Assembly (NCBI GenBank): GCA_934089275.1
Contig: CAKOJJ010000004.1
Location: 13,422 to 77,421, forward strand
Source of the DNA: an uncultured Bacilli bacterium
Lineage (GTDB): Bacteria > Bacillota_I > Bacilli_A > RF39 > UBA660
Length of the DNA: 64,000 bases
Direction of reading: 5' to 3'
The position numbers were made by a program, and so were the translations under genes. The notes beneath the pieces are model-generated. The model worked only from the letters and a program-made list of their open reading frames with translations. It did not search any database and was not told the DNA's origin. Every line of letters begins with the position of its first letter. Within the stretch, counting starts at the first letter, position 1. This document shows positions 31,181 to 40,146 of the stretch, piece after piece.

Positions 31181-31708
31181 ATGAAAAAAATATTAATTAT
31201 AGTAGCAGCATTGATGATTGTAGTTGTAAATAATAAATCAAAAGATGATTTAATAATACCAGATGCATCCATACGTTTTAGAGTAATTGCCAATAGCAAC
31301 ACTTTAGAGGATATAACTGAAAAAAATAAATTAAGTAATTATTTAGATTCTAAAATATTTGAATTTATTAAAAATAGTACTTCAGCAACTGAAGCTAAAC
31401 AAACTTTAACAGCTAATAAAACTAAAATATCATCAATTATCGATGAATATTTATTGAATAACAGAATAGATTATGGTTATGAATTATCAATTGGAGAAAA
31501 TTATTTTCCAACAAAATATTATAAAGGAATAAAATATAATGCAGGATATTATGATTCTGTTGTTGTTAAATTAGGTTCATCTAGCGGAATGAATTGGTGG
31601 TGTGTTATTTATCCTCCACTTTGTTTAATTGATGAGGAAAATAATAAAGATATTGAATATACTTCTTTAATAAAAGAAGTAATGGAAAAGTACAAAAATC
31701 GTTTATAA
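31181..31708 (+). CDS. spoIIR: Stage II sporulation protein R
   Basis: Secreted forespore signal that activates SpoIIGA and pro-sigmaE in the mother cell. 175 aa with an N-terminal hydrophobic signal, the SpoIIR start of the mature part (IPDASIRFRVIANSN) and the C-terminal signature GMNWWCVIYPPLC. GAGGTGG precedes the ATG at 31181. The prfA-prmC-spoIIR order matches B. subtilis. Confidence 0.92.
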   Translation: MKKILIIVAALMIVVVNNKSKDDLIIPDASIRFRVIANSNTLEDITEKNKLSNYLDSKIFEFIKNSTSATEAKQTLTANKTKISSIIDEYLLNNRIDYGYELSIGENYFPTKYYKGIKYNAGYYDSVVVKLGSSSGMNWWCVIYPPLCLIDEENNKDIEYTSLIKEVMEKYKNRL

Positions 31709-31792
31709 TTGACAAATTCATCCATCATATTCGTCTTGAATAATAAATATATTAATAATATAATTATATTAAGATGAAATTAGGTGAAAATA

Positions 31793-33046
31793 TTGAAAAA
31801 ATTAGTTATTGAAGGTGGTCGTGACATAAGCGGTACAATAAAAATAAGTGGAGCCAAAAACTCCGTTGTTGCCCTTATACCTGCAAGTATTTTGACCAGT
31901 GGAAGATGTGTCATAACCAATGTTCCAGACATATCTGATGTTAAAATACTAATCGATATGATGAAAGAATTAGGTTCAATTATTACATTTGAAAATGAAA
32001 CTATTACAATTGATAACCGCTACGTTAAAAACAAAAAGATTACAGAGGAATATGCCAGTAAATTACGCGCTTCTTATTACTTCATGGGATCTTTAATAGG
32101 TAAATTTCATGAAGCTGAAATCGCTTATCCAGGAGGATGTGTGATAGGATCAAGACCAATAAATTATCACATAGAATCATTTAAAAAAATGGGAATAAAT
32201 GTTAAAAATGTTGATGCACATTATAAAATGAAAACAAAAGATCTAAAAGGTAATGAATTTTATTTTGATTTTCCATCAGTTGGAGCAACAATTAACATTA
32301 TGTTAGCAGCGGTTCTTGCTAAAGGGAAGACTGTTATTTATAATGCAGCTAAAGAACCAGAAATTGCAAACGTCGCTTCATTTTTGAATTCTATGGGAGC
32401 TAAAGTTCTTGGAGCAGGAACATCTACTATTGAAATAATAGGAGTAGAAGAATTACACGATGGTTTTGTTGAGGTAATTCCGGATAGAATAGAAGCAGGA
32501 ACATATATTTTAATTGGAGCGTTAATTGGTAAAAATTTAAAAATCGAGAACATTATTGAGCAACATATATCATCACTTTTACATAAATTAAAACAAGCTG
32601 GTGTAAAATATAAAATAAAGAATAATACAATTGAAATTTCTAAAACGGAACATCTAAAATCTGTAGACGTCAAAACAACAGTTTACCCAGGATTTCCAAC
32701 AGATTTGGGCCAACCAATGTCAACTTTCTTAACTCAATGTGAAGGTGAGTCATTATTTGAAGAAACAATTTATGAAAATAGATTAAGACATGTTCCACAT
32801 TTAAATTCCATGGGAGCAAATATACAAGCATTCGATAAAAAAGCCATAATTATAGGCAAAACTCCTCTTACAGGTCGAAAAGTAAAAGCTACAGATTTAC
32901 GTGCTGGAGCAAGCATGCTAGTTGCCGGACTTATTGCTACTGGAACAACAGAAATTCAAAATATTGAACATCTTTTAAGAGGATATGAAAGAATCGTTGA
33001 AAAACTCGAAAGTGTTGGTGTAAATATTAAACTCATAGATGAATAA
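31793..33046 (+). CDS. murA: UDP-N-acetylglucosamine 1-carboxyvinyltransferase
   Basis: First committed step of peptidoglycan synthesis. 417 aa from the TTG at 31793 (AGGTG seven bases upstream); a GTG at 31784 is in frame too. It has SGAKNSVVALIPAS, and PGGCVIGSRP contains the catalytic, fosfomycin-reactive Cys. DLRAGASMLVAG lies near the end. Confidence 0.95.
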   Translation: MKKLVIEGGRDISGTIKISGAKNSVVALIPASILTSGRCVITNVPDISDVKILIDMMKELGSIITFENETITIDNRYVKNKKITEEYASKLRASYYFMGSLIGKFHEAEIAYPGGCVIGSRPINYHIESFKKMGINVKNVDAHYKMKTKDLKGNEFYFDFPSVGATINIMLAAVLAKGKTVIYNAAKEPEIANVASFLNSMGAKVLGAGTSTIEIIGVEELHDGFVEVIPDRIEAGTYILIGALIGKNLKIENIIEQHISSLLHKLKQAGVKYKIKNNTIEISKTEHLKSVDVKTTVYPGFPTDLGQPMSTFLTQCEGESLFEETIYENRLRHVPHLNSMGANIQAFDKKAIIIGKTPLTGRKVKATDLRAGASMLVAGLIATGTTEIQNIEHLLRGYERIVEKLESVGVNIKLIDE

Positions 33047-33135
33047 AAAATAGTTGAAAATTATTTCATTTATGTTATACTATTAACTAGTGAATTTCTA
33101 TAACTATGTTTAGTTATGGCGGAAGGAGGATTTAA

Positions 33136-33342
33136 ATGAAAGCAAATTTACATCCAAAACAAGTTAAATGTACTTTTAAATGTGCATGTGGAGCTACATT
33201 TGAAGCAATGAGTAACAAAGAAGAACAATTACTTGAAGTATGTTCTGAATGTCATCCATTCTATACAGGAGCTCAAGGAAAACGTAAAAAAACTGGTAAA
33301 ATTGAACAATTTAACAAAAAATATAATATTAATAAAGATTAA
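33136..33342 (+). CDS. rpmE: 50S ribosomal protein L31
   Basis: 68 aa, the zinc-binding form with CACG and CSEC motifs. GGAGG precedes the ATG. Confidence 0.96.
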   Translation: MKANLHPKQVKCTFKCACGATFEAMSNKEEQLLEVCSECHPFYTGAQGKRKKTGKIEQFNKKYNINKD

Positions 33343-33350
33343 TTGTAAAG

Positions 33351-33380
33351 AATTAGACACTTATGTGTCTAATTTTTTAT
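33351..33380 (+). terminator. Terminator after rpmE
   Basis: AATTAGACAC and GTGTCTAATT pair around a four-base loop, followed by six T. Confidence 0.9.
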
Positions 33381-33410
33381 TGTATGGTAAAATATGAATA
33401 GGTGATTATT

Positions 33411-34406
33411 TTGAGCAAAGTAACATATTTAGTAAAAAGAATAGGTAAAATGAATTTTGGTAATATGTTTAAAACAATAGATATGGTTCATGAAAAAAAT
33501 CATAAATTTAAACCTTTTATCTTTTTTGATGTTGTTTGGTGCGGTTTAAAGTATCAAGCAGGTTATGTGGATTATTATCAATTTGAAATGTATAAAATGA
33601 ATGGTAAAGAAAGAAAAACGATTATTACAAGAGGAATCAACAATGCTATTTGTAAAAAATACAATGATCCATCATCGATCTACAAATTTGAAGATAAATG
33701 TGTATTTAATGAAATATTTAATGAATACTTAAATCGTGATTGGTTAAAACTAACAGGAGATAATCTAAGTGAATTTAAGAAATTCATAAGAAAACACTCA
33801 ACTATTATTGTAAAACCAGTTGGACTATCTTGTGGTAAAGGTGTAGAAAAAATCGATACTACCAAGTTCAGTGCTGAAGAATTATATAATAATCTAATAA
33901 AAAATAATCAAATATTGGTAGAAGAAGTAGCTAAGCAAAACAAAGTTTTAAACGATTTATATCCACTTTCAGTTAACACTTTAAGAGTGGTAACATTAAA
34001 TAAGAAAGTAGTTACCGCATATCTTAGAATCGGAAATGCTGGTAATGTGGTGGATAACTTCAATCATGGTGGAATGGTTACGGCAGTTGATGTAGAAACT
34101 GGTGTAATAAACTACGAAGCAATCGATAAAAGTAAAAATGTTTATTCGGTTCATCCATTCACTAATAAGAAAATAGTTGGAGTAAAAATACCAATGTGGG
34201 AAAAGGTAAAAAAACTATGTGTAGATGCTTGTGAAAAAGTCCCCGAAGTAGGATATATAGCTTGGGATGTTTGTTTAGGAGAGGATAAACCATGTTTAAT
34301 AGAAGGAAATGATTTTCCAGGACATGATTTATATCAATTACCAGTTCACAGAGATGGTAATATTGGACTATTACCAGTATTTAAAAAAGCAATGGAGGAA
34401 AAATAA
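33411..34406 (+). CDS. Sugar-transfer-associated ATP-grasp protein
   Basis: 331 aa from the TTG at 33411 (GGTG six bases upstream; a GTG at 33402 is in frame). An ATP-grasp fold is visible: IIVKPVGLSCGKGVEKI, LVEEVAKQN, LRVVTL, NFNHGGMVTAV, and IEGNDFPGHD at the metal site. This resembles the ATPgrasp_ST family found with polysaccharide genes. The substrate is unknown. It ends on the rpiB start codon. Confidence 0.75.
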   Translation: MSKVTYLVKRIGKMNFGNMFKTIDMVHEKNHKFKPFIFFDVVWCGLKYQAGYVDYYQFEMYKMNGKERKTIITRGINNAICKKYNDPSSIYKFEDKCVFNEIFNEYLNRDWLKLTGDNLSEFKKFIRKHSTIIVKPVGLSCGKGVEKIDTTKFSAEELYNNLIKNNQILVEEVAKQNKVLNDLYPLSVNTLRVVTLNKKVVTAYLRIGNAGNVVDNFNHGGMVTAVDVETGVINYEAIDKSKNVYSVHPFTNKKIVGVKIPMWEKVKKLCVDACEKVPEVGYIAWDVCLGEDKPCLIEGNDFPGHDLYQLPVHRDGNIGLLPVFKKAMEEK

Positions 34407-34846
34407 TGAAAATAGGAATTGCAACAGATCATAATGGAGTAAATGAAAAAAAAGTAATAATTGATCACTTAAAAAGTTTTGGAATAGATGTTGTTGATTA
34501 TAGTAAAGAAAATTATCCAACTGATGACTATCCCGTTTTTGCTTTTAAAGTAGCAAATGCTATTAAAGATAAAGAAGTTGATTTAGGTATTTTGTTATGT
34601 GGAACAGGAATAGGTATGAGTATTGCCGCTAATAAAGTACATGGAATTCGCTGTGCTAGAGTTTGTTCTGTAAGTGATGCTCATTTAGCAAAATTTCATA
34701 ACAATGCCAATATAATTGCAATGAGTTATAAAGAACCAATGGCAAACCTTTTAGATATGATAGATGAATTTATAAAAACGGATTTTGCCGGAGAAGAAAG
34801 ACACGTTAGAAGAATAAAAATGATTGAGGATATTGATCATGATTAA
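34406..34846 (+). CDS. rpiB: Ribose-5-phosphate isomerase B
   Basis: Interconverts ribose-5-phosphate and ribulose-5-phosphate. 146 aa, MKIGIATDHNG at the N-terminus, LLCGTGIGMSIAANK with the catalytic Cys, and HNNANIIAMS. GGAGG precedes the ATG, which overlaps the previous stop by one base. Confidence 0.94.
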   Translation: MKIGIATDHNGVNEKKVIIDHLKSFGIDVVDYSKENYPTDDYPVFAFKVANAIKDKEVDLGILLCGTGIGMSIAANKVHGIRCARVCSVSDAHLAKFHNNANIIAMSYKEPMANLLDMIDEFIKTDFAGEERHVRRIKMIEDIDHD

Positions 34847-35030
34847 ATTAATGATTTATGCTATTTGTATTCTTGCATCCACTTTTGCAGTATCAGGAAT
34901 TAACTTTGATCCGATAATAAAAAAGAACCATATTTGGGAAGCAAGATTTTTGTCGATCATTTTTATTCTATGTTTGAGTTATATTTTAGCATCTTTTTTA
35001 TATGATTTAATGAGTATATCAATTATATAG
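34839..35030 (+). CDS. DUF1146/YwzB-like membrane protein
   Basis: About 63 aa with two hydrophobic helices around the block FDPIIKKNHIWEARFL, which fits the DUF1146 (YwzB) family. In B. subtilis ywzB lies near murAA-spoIID-spoIIQ, as here. The ATG at 34839 overlaps the rpiB stop. Function unknown. Confidence 0.65.
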   Translation: MIKLMIYAICILASTFAVSGINFDPIIKKNHIWEARFLSIIFILCLSYILASFLYDLMSISII

Positions 35031-35039
35031 GAGGATGTT

Positions 35040-35945
35040 ATGAAAATCTTAACTTATTCGTCAGTACCAATCTTAGTAGTATATCTAGGGTTGTTTTTTT
35101 ATAATTACAACGCCTCATTTAAAAAAGATGATTTCTTTGAAAGTATGCCAAAACTAGAAGAAAAGGTAAAAGACACAGAAAAAACGCCAGTAGTAGATGA
35201 AACATTAGAAAACTATATCATTGGTGTAGTTTCTTGTGAAATGCCAGCATCTTTCAATATCGAAGCTTTAAAAGCTCAAGCAGTAGCTGCAAGAACATTT
35301 GCTTATTATAAAATAAATAAAGAAAATTTTAATGAAGCAAACTTAGCAAAAGCAACCGATCAATGCTATATCGATGAAAATGCAATGAAAGAAAAATGGG
35401 GAAATACTTATGATAAGTATAAAGAAATAGTTGTATCAGCTGTAAAAGCTACTGAAGGAGAAATTTTAAAGAAAAATAACGAGTTGTTTAAAACATATTA
35501 CTTTTCAACATCAAATGGCTATACAGAAGATGCTATAACTGTATTTAAAAATAATGACATTACATCAGTTTCCTCTCCATGGGATAAAGATACAAGTGGT
35601 TATAAAAAAGTAGCAACATTTACTAAAGAAGAGTTAATTCAAAAATTAGGATCATTTAATACAATAACTATTCAAAAAAGAAATAAAACTAATCATGTTG
35701 AACAAGTTTCTGTTGATGCTAAAACTTATACTGGTATAGAATTCAGAAAGTTACTTGGTTTAAGAAGTACGGATTTCACGATTGACTTTACTGAAGATAA
35801 GATAAATATAACAACATATGGTTATGGACATGGAGTTGGTATGAGTCAAACCGGAGCTAATGAACTTGCCAAACAAAATAAAGATTATAAGTATATTTTA
35901 AGTTATTATTATAATACTCAAGAATTTTCTAATATTTATGTATAA
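35040..35945 (+). CDS. spoIID: Stage II sporulation protein D
   Basis: Lytic transglycosylase of the SpoIID-SpoIIM-SpoIIP engulfment machine. 301 aa, one N-terminal membrane helix, then the SpoIID domain: VSCEMPASFNIEALKAQAVA with the likely catalytic Glu, TDQCY, and GYGHGVGMSQTGA near the end. GGAGG precedes the ATG. Confidence 0.94.
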   Translation: MKILTYSSVPILVVYLGLFFYNYNASFKKDDFFESMPKLEEKVKDTEKTPVVDETLENYIIGVVSCEMPASFNIEALKAQAVAARTFAYYKINKENFNEANLAKATDQCYIDENAMKEKWGNTYDKYKEIVVSAVKATEGEILKKNNELFKTYYFSTSNGYTEDAITVFKNNDITSVSSPWDKDTSGYKKVATFTKEELIQKLGSFNTITIQKRNKTNHVEQVSVDAKTYTGIEFRKLLGLRSTDFTIDFTEDKINITTYGYGHGVGMSQTGANELAKQNKDYKYILSYYYNTQEFSNIYV

Positions 35946-35989
35946 TTTTTAAATATTCGCGAACACTTTCTATTAGGAAGGTGGAAAAT

Positions 35990-36622
35990 ATGAAGAGAAG
36001 AAGATTAAAATCTTGGGTTGTAACTAGCTTATTTATTTTACTTATTGCAGGTTTAGTAGGAATAACAATAGGAGTATCCAAAAGCATTATCAAATCAATG
36101 AATGTAGATAATAATTCATATGTTTTAAGGGACATTGCTAACTACTATTTACCAGTGAACTCAGAAATTGAAAATATAATTAAACGTCCTTTCAGTGATG
36201 AAAGTGTAAACATCCACATCAATTTCTATGATGCAAACAGTGATGAAGAAACTAAAAGCAAATCTCTAATAAAATATGAAAGAACATATTTACCAAATAC
36301 AGGTGTACTATATGGTAGTGAAAAATCATTTGATGTACTTGCCGTATTTGAAGGTGAAGTCATAAAAGTTGACGAAGATGAAATGTTTGGTAAAACAGTT
36401 GAAATCAAACATAAAAATAATTTAACTAGTAAATATTCAAGTCTTTCAAGTGTAAATGTTAATGTTGGAGATACAGTACAAGTTGGAGAAGTAATAGGTA
36501 AAAGTGGAAACAATAAAATCGTTTCAGTAAGTCAAAATATGTTATTATGTGAATTAATATATAATGGTGAGTATGTAAATCCAGAAAAATACTTCAATAC
36601 TAAAATTGAAGAGATGAATTAA
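35990..36622 (+). CDS. spoIIQ: SpoIIQ-like LytM-fold protein, probably inactive
   Basis: 210 aa with one N-terminal membrane helix and a LytM/M23-like beta domain (about 110-205). The first metal His is missing (FDVLAVFEGEV) and the HxH motif is replaced by LLCELIYNG, so it cannot bind zinc normally. SpoIIQ in Bacillus is likewise degenerate and forms a channel with SpoIIIAH across the engulfing membranes. It follows spoIID directly, as in Bacillus. Confidence 0.82.
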   Translation: MKRRRLKSWVVTSLFILLIAGLVGITIGVSKSIIKSMNVDNNSYVLRDIANYYLPVNSEIENIIKRPFSDESVNIHINFYDANSDEETKSKSLIKYERTYLPNTGVLYGSEKSFDVLAVFEGEVIKVDEDEMFGKTVEIKHKNNLTSKYSSLSSVNVNVGDTVQVGEVIGKSGNNKIVSVSQNMLLCELIYNGEYVNPEKYFNTKIEEMN

Positions 36623-37133
36623 TATAAAAAATATATATGTAAAACTAACTGATAAATACATATATACATACTCCGATAAAATGAAAAGATATGATTCTAA
36701 ATACATTAAAAATGGAACTGTTGATGACGTATTTAAACTGATAGACTATTTAAATAAAATATTAGAAAAAAATATCTTTAAGATAAAATATACTTTTATT
36801 TTAGATACTCTTCTTTCCAACAGTGATCTTTTCACTTTTAAATATGTATTTGAATCTATGGGATTAATTAACTATAAAATAATAAATGACTTAGATATAA
36901 TAAAAAATCATGTAACAGATAATAATATAATAATTATGAATTGGTCTAGTTCTATAAATTATTGTTTTAAATTAAAAGATGAAATAGTTGTAAATAAATA
37001 TAATACTAATGTAATAAATAGTTTGGATAAAGATTATATTTTAATGATTGGAGATACAAATATTTCAGCTAAAATAAAAAAGCCCATATATAAATATGAG
37101 CATGAAGAATTGGTAATATTTAATTATTTATAA
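36618..37133 (+). CDS. Unknown protein, possible degenerate actin-like (MreB/Mbl-type) domain
   Basis: I do not recognise it with confidence. The first ATG is 36681 (150 aa), but the frame is open upstream and reads NIKNIYVKLTDKYIYTYSDK from an ATT at 36618 that overlaps the spoIIQ-like stop. That extension looks like protein. The pattern YIKNGTVDDVFKLIDYL and the next hydrophobic strand resemble the IRPLKDGVI...-type blocks of Mbl/MreB, and mbl follows spoIIQ-spoIIID in B. subtilis. The phosphate-binding motifs are absent. It may be a relic. Confidence 0.4.
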   Translation: MNIKNIYVKLTDKYIYTYSDKMKRYDSKYIKNGTVDDVFKLIDYLNKILEKNIFKIKYTFILDTLLSNSDLFTFKYVFESMGLINYKIINDLDIIKNHVTDNNIIIMNWSSSINYCFKLKDEIVVNKYNTNVINSLDKDYILMIGDTNISAKIKKPIYKYEHEELVIFNYL

Positions 37134-37167
37134 ATATTATCTTTTTTTTGGTATAATAATTATAAAC

Positions 37168-37266
37168 AAAAAAAACGAAGCAGTCCCCCTGAGAACTGCT
37201 TCAAAGAATAAAAAGGGGTTGGCTAGTGTGATACTAGCACCAATTCGCCTGTAAGTGAATTGGTAC
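37168..37266 (-). ncRNA. Putative small RNA A (C-rich single strand, three hairpins)
   Basis: On the minus strand a promoter (TTGACA 37295-37300, 17-bp spacer, TAGTAT 37272-37277) would start a 100-nt RNA. It has a hairpin ACCAATTC/GAATTGGT, a hairpin GCTAGT/ACTAGC, then CAACCCC unpaired, and a terminator hairpin GAAGCAGT/ACTGCTTC with eight T. The terminator loop CAGGGGG is complementary to the single-stranded CCCC. A plus-strand extended -10 (37152-37157) suggests the same DNA is also transcribed as a recG leader. The layout resembles antitoxin RNAs of type I systems, but I see no toxin. Confidence 0.6.
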
Positions 37267-37340
37267 TACATATACTAATCGATTTGGGTATTTTTGTCAA
37301 CACTTTTTTGACTTTTTTTAAAAAATTTTATGGAGGAAAT

Positions 37341-39326
37341 ATGGAACTAGAAAATGTGAAAGGAATTGGTCCAAAAACAAAAGAATTATTGAACAAATTA
37401 AACATATATAATGTGGATGAATTAGTAAGATATTATCCTTATCGTTATAACGTTTATAGTCCAACTAATATACTTGATCATGAAGATGAACAAATATGTG
37501 TAACTGGTATTATTGAAAGTGTTCCAAAGTTAAGCTACATAAAAAGAAACTTAAATAAAATTGGATTCACATTTTTGACTTCAAATATTAGATGTAATGT
37601 TGTGATTTTTAATCGAGCTTTCATAAATAGATTTTTAATAGTTGGAAAACCTATTACTTTAGTAGGTAAATATAAAAAAGATAAAAATCAATTTATTGCC
37701 AGTGATATAAAACTTACACCGATATATAAAACTGAAGTAGAACCAGTGTATCATTTAATAAGTGGATTAAAAACATCAACACTTGAAAATAGTATAAAAT
37801 CAATTCTTCAAAGTGATATAAAAATAAATGAAATAATACCTGAATATATAAACGAAGAATATAATTTTATTTCAAGTAAAGATGCAATTAAGGAACTACA
37901 CTTTCCAACAAGTTTAGAAGAAACAAAGAAAGCGAATTTAAAATTGAAATACGAAGAATTATTTGAATTCTTATTTAAAATAAATATTATCAAATATCGT
38001 GATCAATTATTTAATGATTATGTGATAAAACACGTTGATGATGAAATGCTTGCTAATGTAAAAAAAATGATTCCTTTTAGTTTAACAAAAGACCAAGAAG
38101 AAGCTTTAAATGAAATCGTAAAGGACTTTAATAGTTTTAAAAGAATGAATAGACTTGTTATGGGTGATGTAGGTTGTGGTAAAACCATAGTTGCTTTTAT
38201 AGCAGTTCTTTTAAATCTAGAATGTGGATATCAAAGTGCCATTTTAGCTCCAACAGAAGTATTAGCAGTTCAACATTATGATAACTTTAAAAACCTTTTT
38301 CCAAATGTAAGAACTGAATTGCTTGTTGGAAGTAAAACAAAGAAACAAAAGGAAGTATTAAAAGAAAAACTTAAGAATGGAGAAATAGATGTCCTTATTG
38401 GAACTCATGCTATGTTAGAAGACGATGTAGAGTTTGAAAATATTGGATTAGTTGTAACTGATGAACAACACCGTTTTGGTGTTAATCAGAGAAAAAGTTT
38501 ACAAAATAAAGGTGAGTTTGTTGATGTGCTTTATCTTTCTGCAACGCCAATACCAAGAACTTATGCTTTAACTATATACGGAGATATGGATATATCTATA
38601 ATTAAAGAAAAACCAGCAGGAAGAAAAGAAATAAAAACTACGGTTTTGAAATTTAGTGAGTTAGATAAAGTCATATCTTCAATAGAAGAAGAGGTAAAAA
38701 ATGGACATCAAGTGTACGTTGTTGCTCCTTTAATTGAAGAAAGTGAATCAGATCTTAATGATGTAAATACAATATATGATTTATTAAGTAAAAATTTAAA
38801 AAACATAAGAATTGATATATTACATGGTAAGATGAAAAATGTTGATAAAGATAAAGTTATTAACAATTTTAAAGAAGGAAACTTAGATTTAATAATTTCT
38901 ACAACGGTAATTGAAGTAGGAGTAGATGTTAAAAATGCAACACTAATGGTTATATTTAATGCTGAACGTTTTGGACTTGCAACTTTACACCAATTAAGAG
39001 GAAGAGTTGGAAGAAACAGTTTGGAATCAAAGTGTATTTTAATAAGTGATCAAGAAAAGGAAAGACTTCATGTATTAGAAGAAAGCAATGATGGCTTTTA
39101 TGTATCTGAAATGGATTTTAAAATGCGTGGAAGTGGAGATTTATTTGGTATTAGACAAAGTGGAGATATGATATTCAAAATAGCTGATATTAAAAAAGAT
39201 TATAAAATTCTTGTTCAATGTAAAAAAGACGTTGATGCCTTTATTTTGGATAATATTGAAAATAGTTTTAGAAATTACAAATACTATAATATCATTTTAA
39301 ATAGTTTAATGAACAATAATGATTAG
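37341..39326 (+). CDS. recG: ATP-dependent DNA helicase RecG
   Basis: Branch-migration helicase that remodels stalled forks. 661 aa from the ATG at 37341 (GGAGG upstream). It has an N-terminal wedge domain, Walker A GDVGCGKT, the DEQH box TDEQHRFG, SATPIPRTYAL, and QLRGRVGR. An in-frame upstream TTG at 37260 is rejected since it lies in the RNA A region. Confidence 0.96.
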   Translation: MELENVKGIGPKTKELLNKLNIYNVDELVRYYPYRYNVYSPTNILDHEDEQICVTGIIESVPKLSYIKRNLNKIGFTFLTSNIRCNVVIFNRAFINRFLIVGKPITLVGKYKKDKNQFIASDIKLTPIYKTEVEPVYHLISGLKTSTLENSIKSILQSDIKINEIIPEYINEEYNFISSKDAIKELHFPTSLEETKKANLKLKYEELFEFLFKINIIKYRDQLFNDYVIKHVDDEMLANVKKMIPFSLTKDQEEALNEIVKDFNSFKRMNRLVMGDVGCGKTIVAFIAVLLNLECGYQSAILAPTEVLAVQHYDNFKNLFPNVRTELLVGSKTKKQKEVLKEKLKNGEIDVLIGTHAMLEDDVEFENIGLVVTDEQHRFGVNQRKSLQNKGEFVDVLYLSATPIPRTYALTIYGDMDISIIKEKPAGRKEIKTTVLKFSELDKVISSIEEEVKNGHQVYVVAPLIEESESDLNDVNTIYDLLSKNLKNIRIDILHGKMKNVDKDKVINNFKEGNLDLIISTTVIEVGVDVKNATLMVIFNAERFGLATLHQLRGRVGRNSLESKCILISDQEKERLHVLEESNDGFYVSEMDFKMRGSGDLFGIRQSGDMIFKIADIKKDYKILVQCKKDVDAFILDNIENSFRNYKYYNIILNSLMNNND

Positions 39327-39334
39327 GTGAATTT

Positions 39335-39777
39335 ATGAAAAAGATAGAATTGGAATAGAAAGTTATAAGTATCAATTAGAGGAATATTTACTATCAATTG
39401 ATGGAATAGCAGATGTAAAAAAAGACTAAAGAGGATATAACTTCTTTATTACAGTTACTTATGATGAAAGAAAAATGTTTATTGAAAGAATAGAAAAGGA
39501 AATATTGTTATATATTGATAGGTTAAATATTCCATTAATTGTATCTTTTAACAAGTTTGAAGATAATGAAGTAATAAAAGAAATAGTTATTGATGATGGA
39601 TGCTGTGAATTTTGTATGAAAGGTAATGCAGAAAATTTATCTAAAATAGATGGAATAGGTTCATTTTCGTTTGATCAAGATGGTGGTTACTTCGATGTTC
39701 ATACTAAGCTTGGATATAATCCAAATAAAATAAGTGAAGAAAAATTAAAAGAGATAGAATCAAGTTTAGAAGCTTAA
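39335..39777 (+). pseudogene. Broken small gene of unknown function
   Basis: AGGTG precedes an ATG at 39335 that reads only seven codons. The neighbouring frame continues as protein-like sequence (SYKYQLEEYLLSIDGIADVKKD), is broken by a TAA at 39427, and resumes to a 100-codon frame at 39475 ending LKEIESSLEA. A one-base slip in the A run after the ATG plus one stop would explain it. The downstream part has a CCEFC motif. I do not recognise the family. Confidence 0.6.
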
Positions 39778-39809
39778 CGTCAATAAGGATAAAATAGTTA
39801 TTAAACATA

Positions 39810-39838
39810 TTGACAGATTTTTAAAATTTGTATATCAT
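39810..39838 (+). promoter_or_regulatory. Promoter of small RNA B
   Basis: TTGACA (39810-39815), a 17-bp spacer and TATCAT (39833-39838). Confidence 0.75.
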
Positions 39839-39844
39839 TATATG

Positions 39845-39948
39845 TAGCATGATAGACTCCCTATCATGCCGATATATCTAACGATTTTAACAATGTTAGT
39901 ATATCAACCAAAACCCCCTGGCCATCCTTTATGGATGGCACTTTTTTT
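39845..39948 (+). ncRNA. Putative small RNA B, same architecture as small RNA A
   Basis: It begins with ATGTAG as RNA A does. It forms GCATGATAG/CTATCATGC, then a GATATA-CTAAC/GTTAG-ATATC hairpin, then an unpaired CAACCAAAACCCCCTG, and ends with terminator GCCATCC/GGATGGC and seven T. The stems differ from RNA A but order, promoter type and C-rich linker agree. It lies at the left edge of the island. No convincing toxin frame opposes it. Confidence 0.6.
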
Positions 39949-40146
39949 ATGCAAATATAATTTATTTTGTAGTGTAATGTATTTTTGACAACTACTAGAT
40001 TCAACGAAAAAAATGGAATTGGTTTAAGCCAATGTTTATAAGGGCTTATGAGCATATAGGAGAATGAAAACAATTCATAGGTGCAACTCGGAAATGAGTT
40101 TTGTTAAAAAAGCATGGTATAATATAGTTAATAAGAGGTGTTTCCC

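Noticed and set aside
37260..37340. Extension of recG, or a hydrophobic toxin peptide, upstream of recG
   Set aside because: It would start with TTG inside the RNA A hairpin and has no ribosome site; the GGAGG belongs to the ATG at 37341.
39864..40073. Minus-strand 69-codon frame opposite small RNA B as a type I toxin
   Set aside because: It is not a short hydrophobic peptide with a charged tail and has no clear ribosome site.
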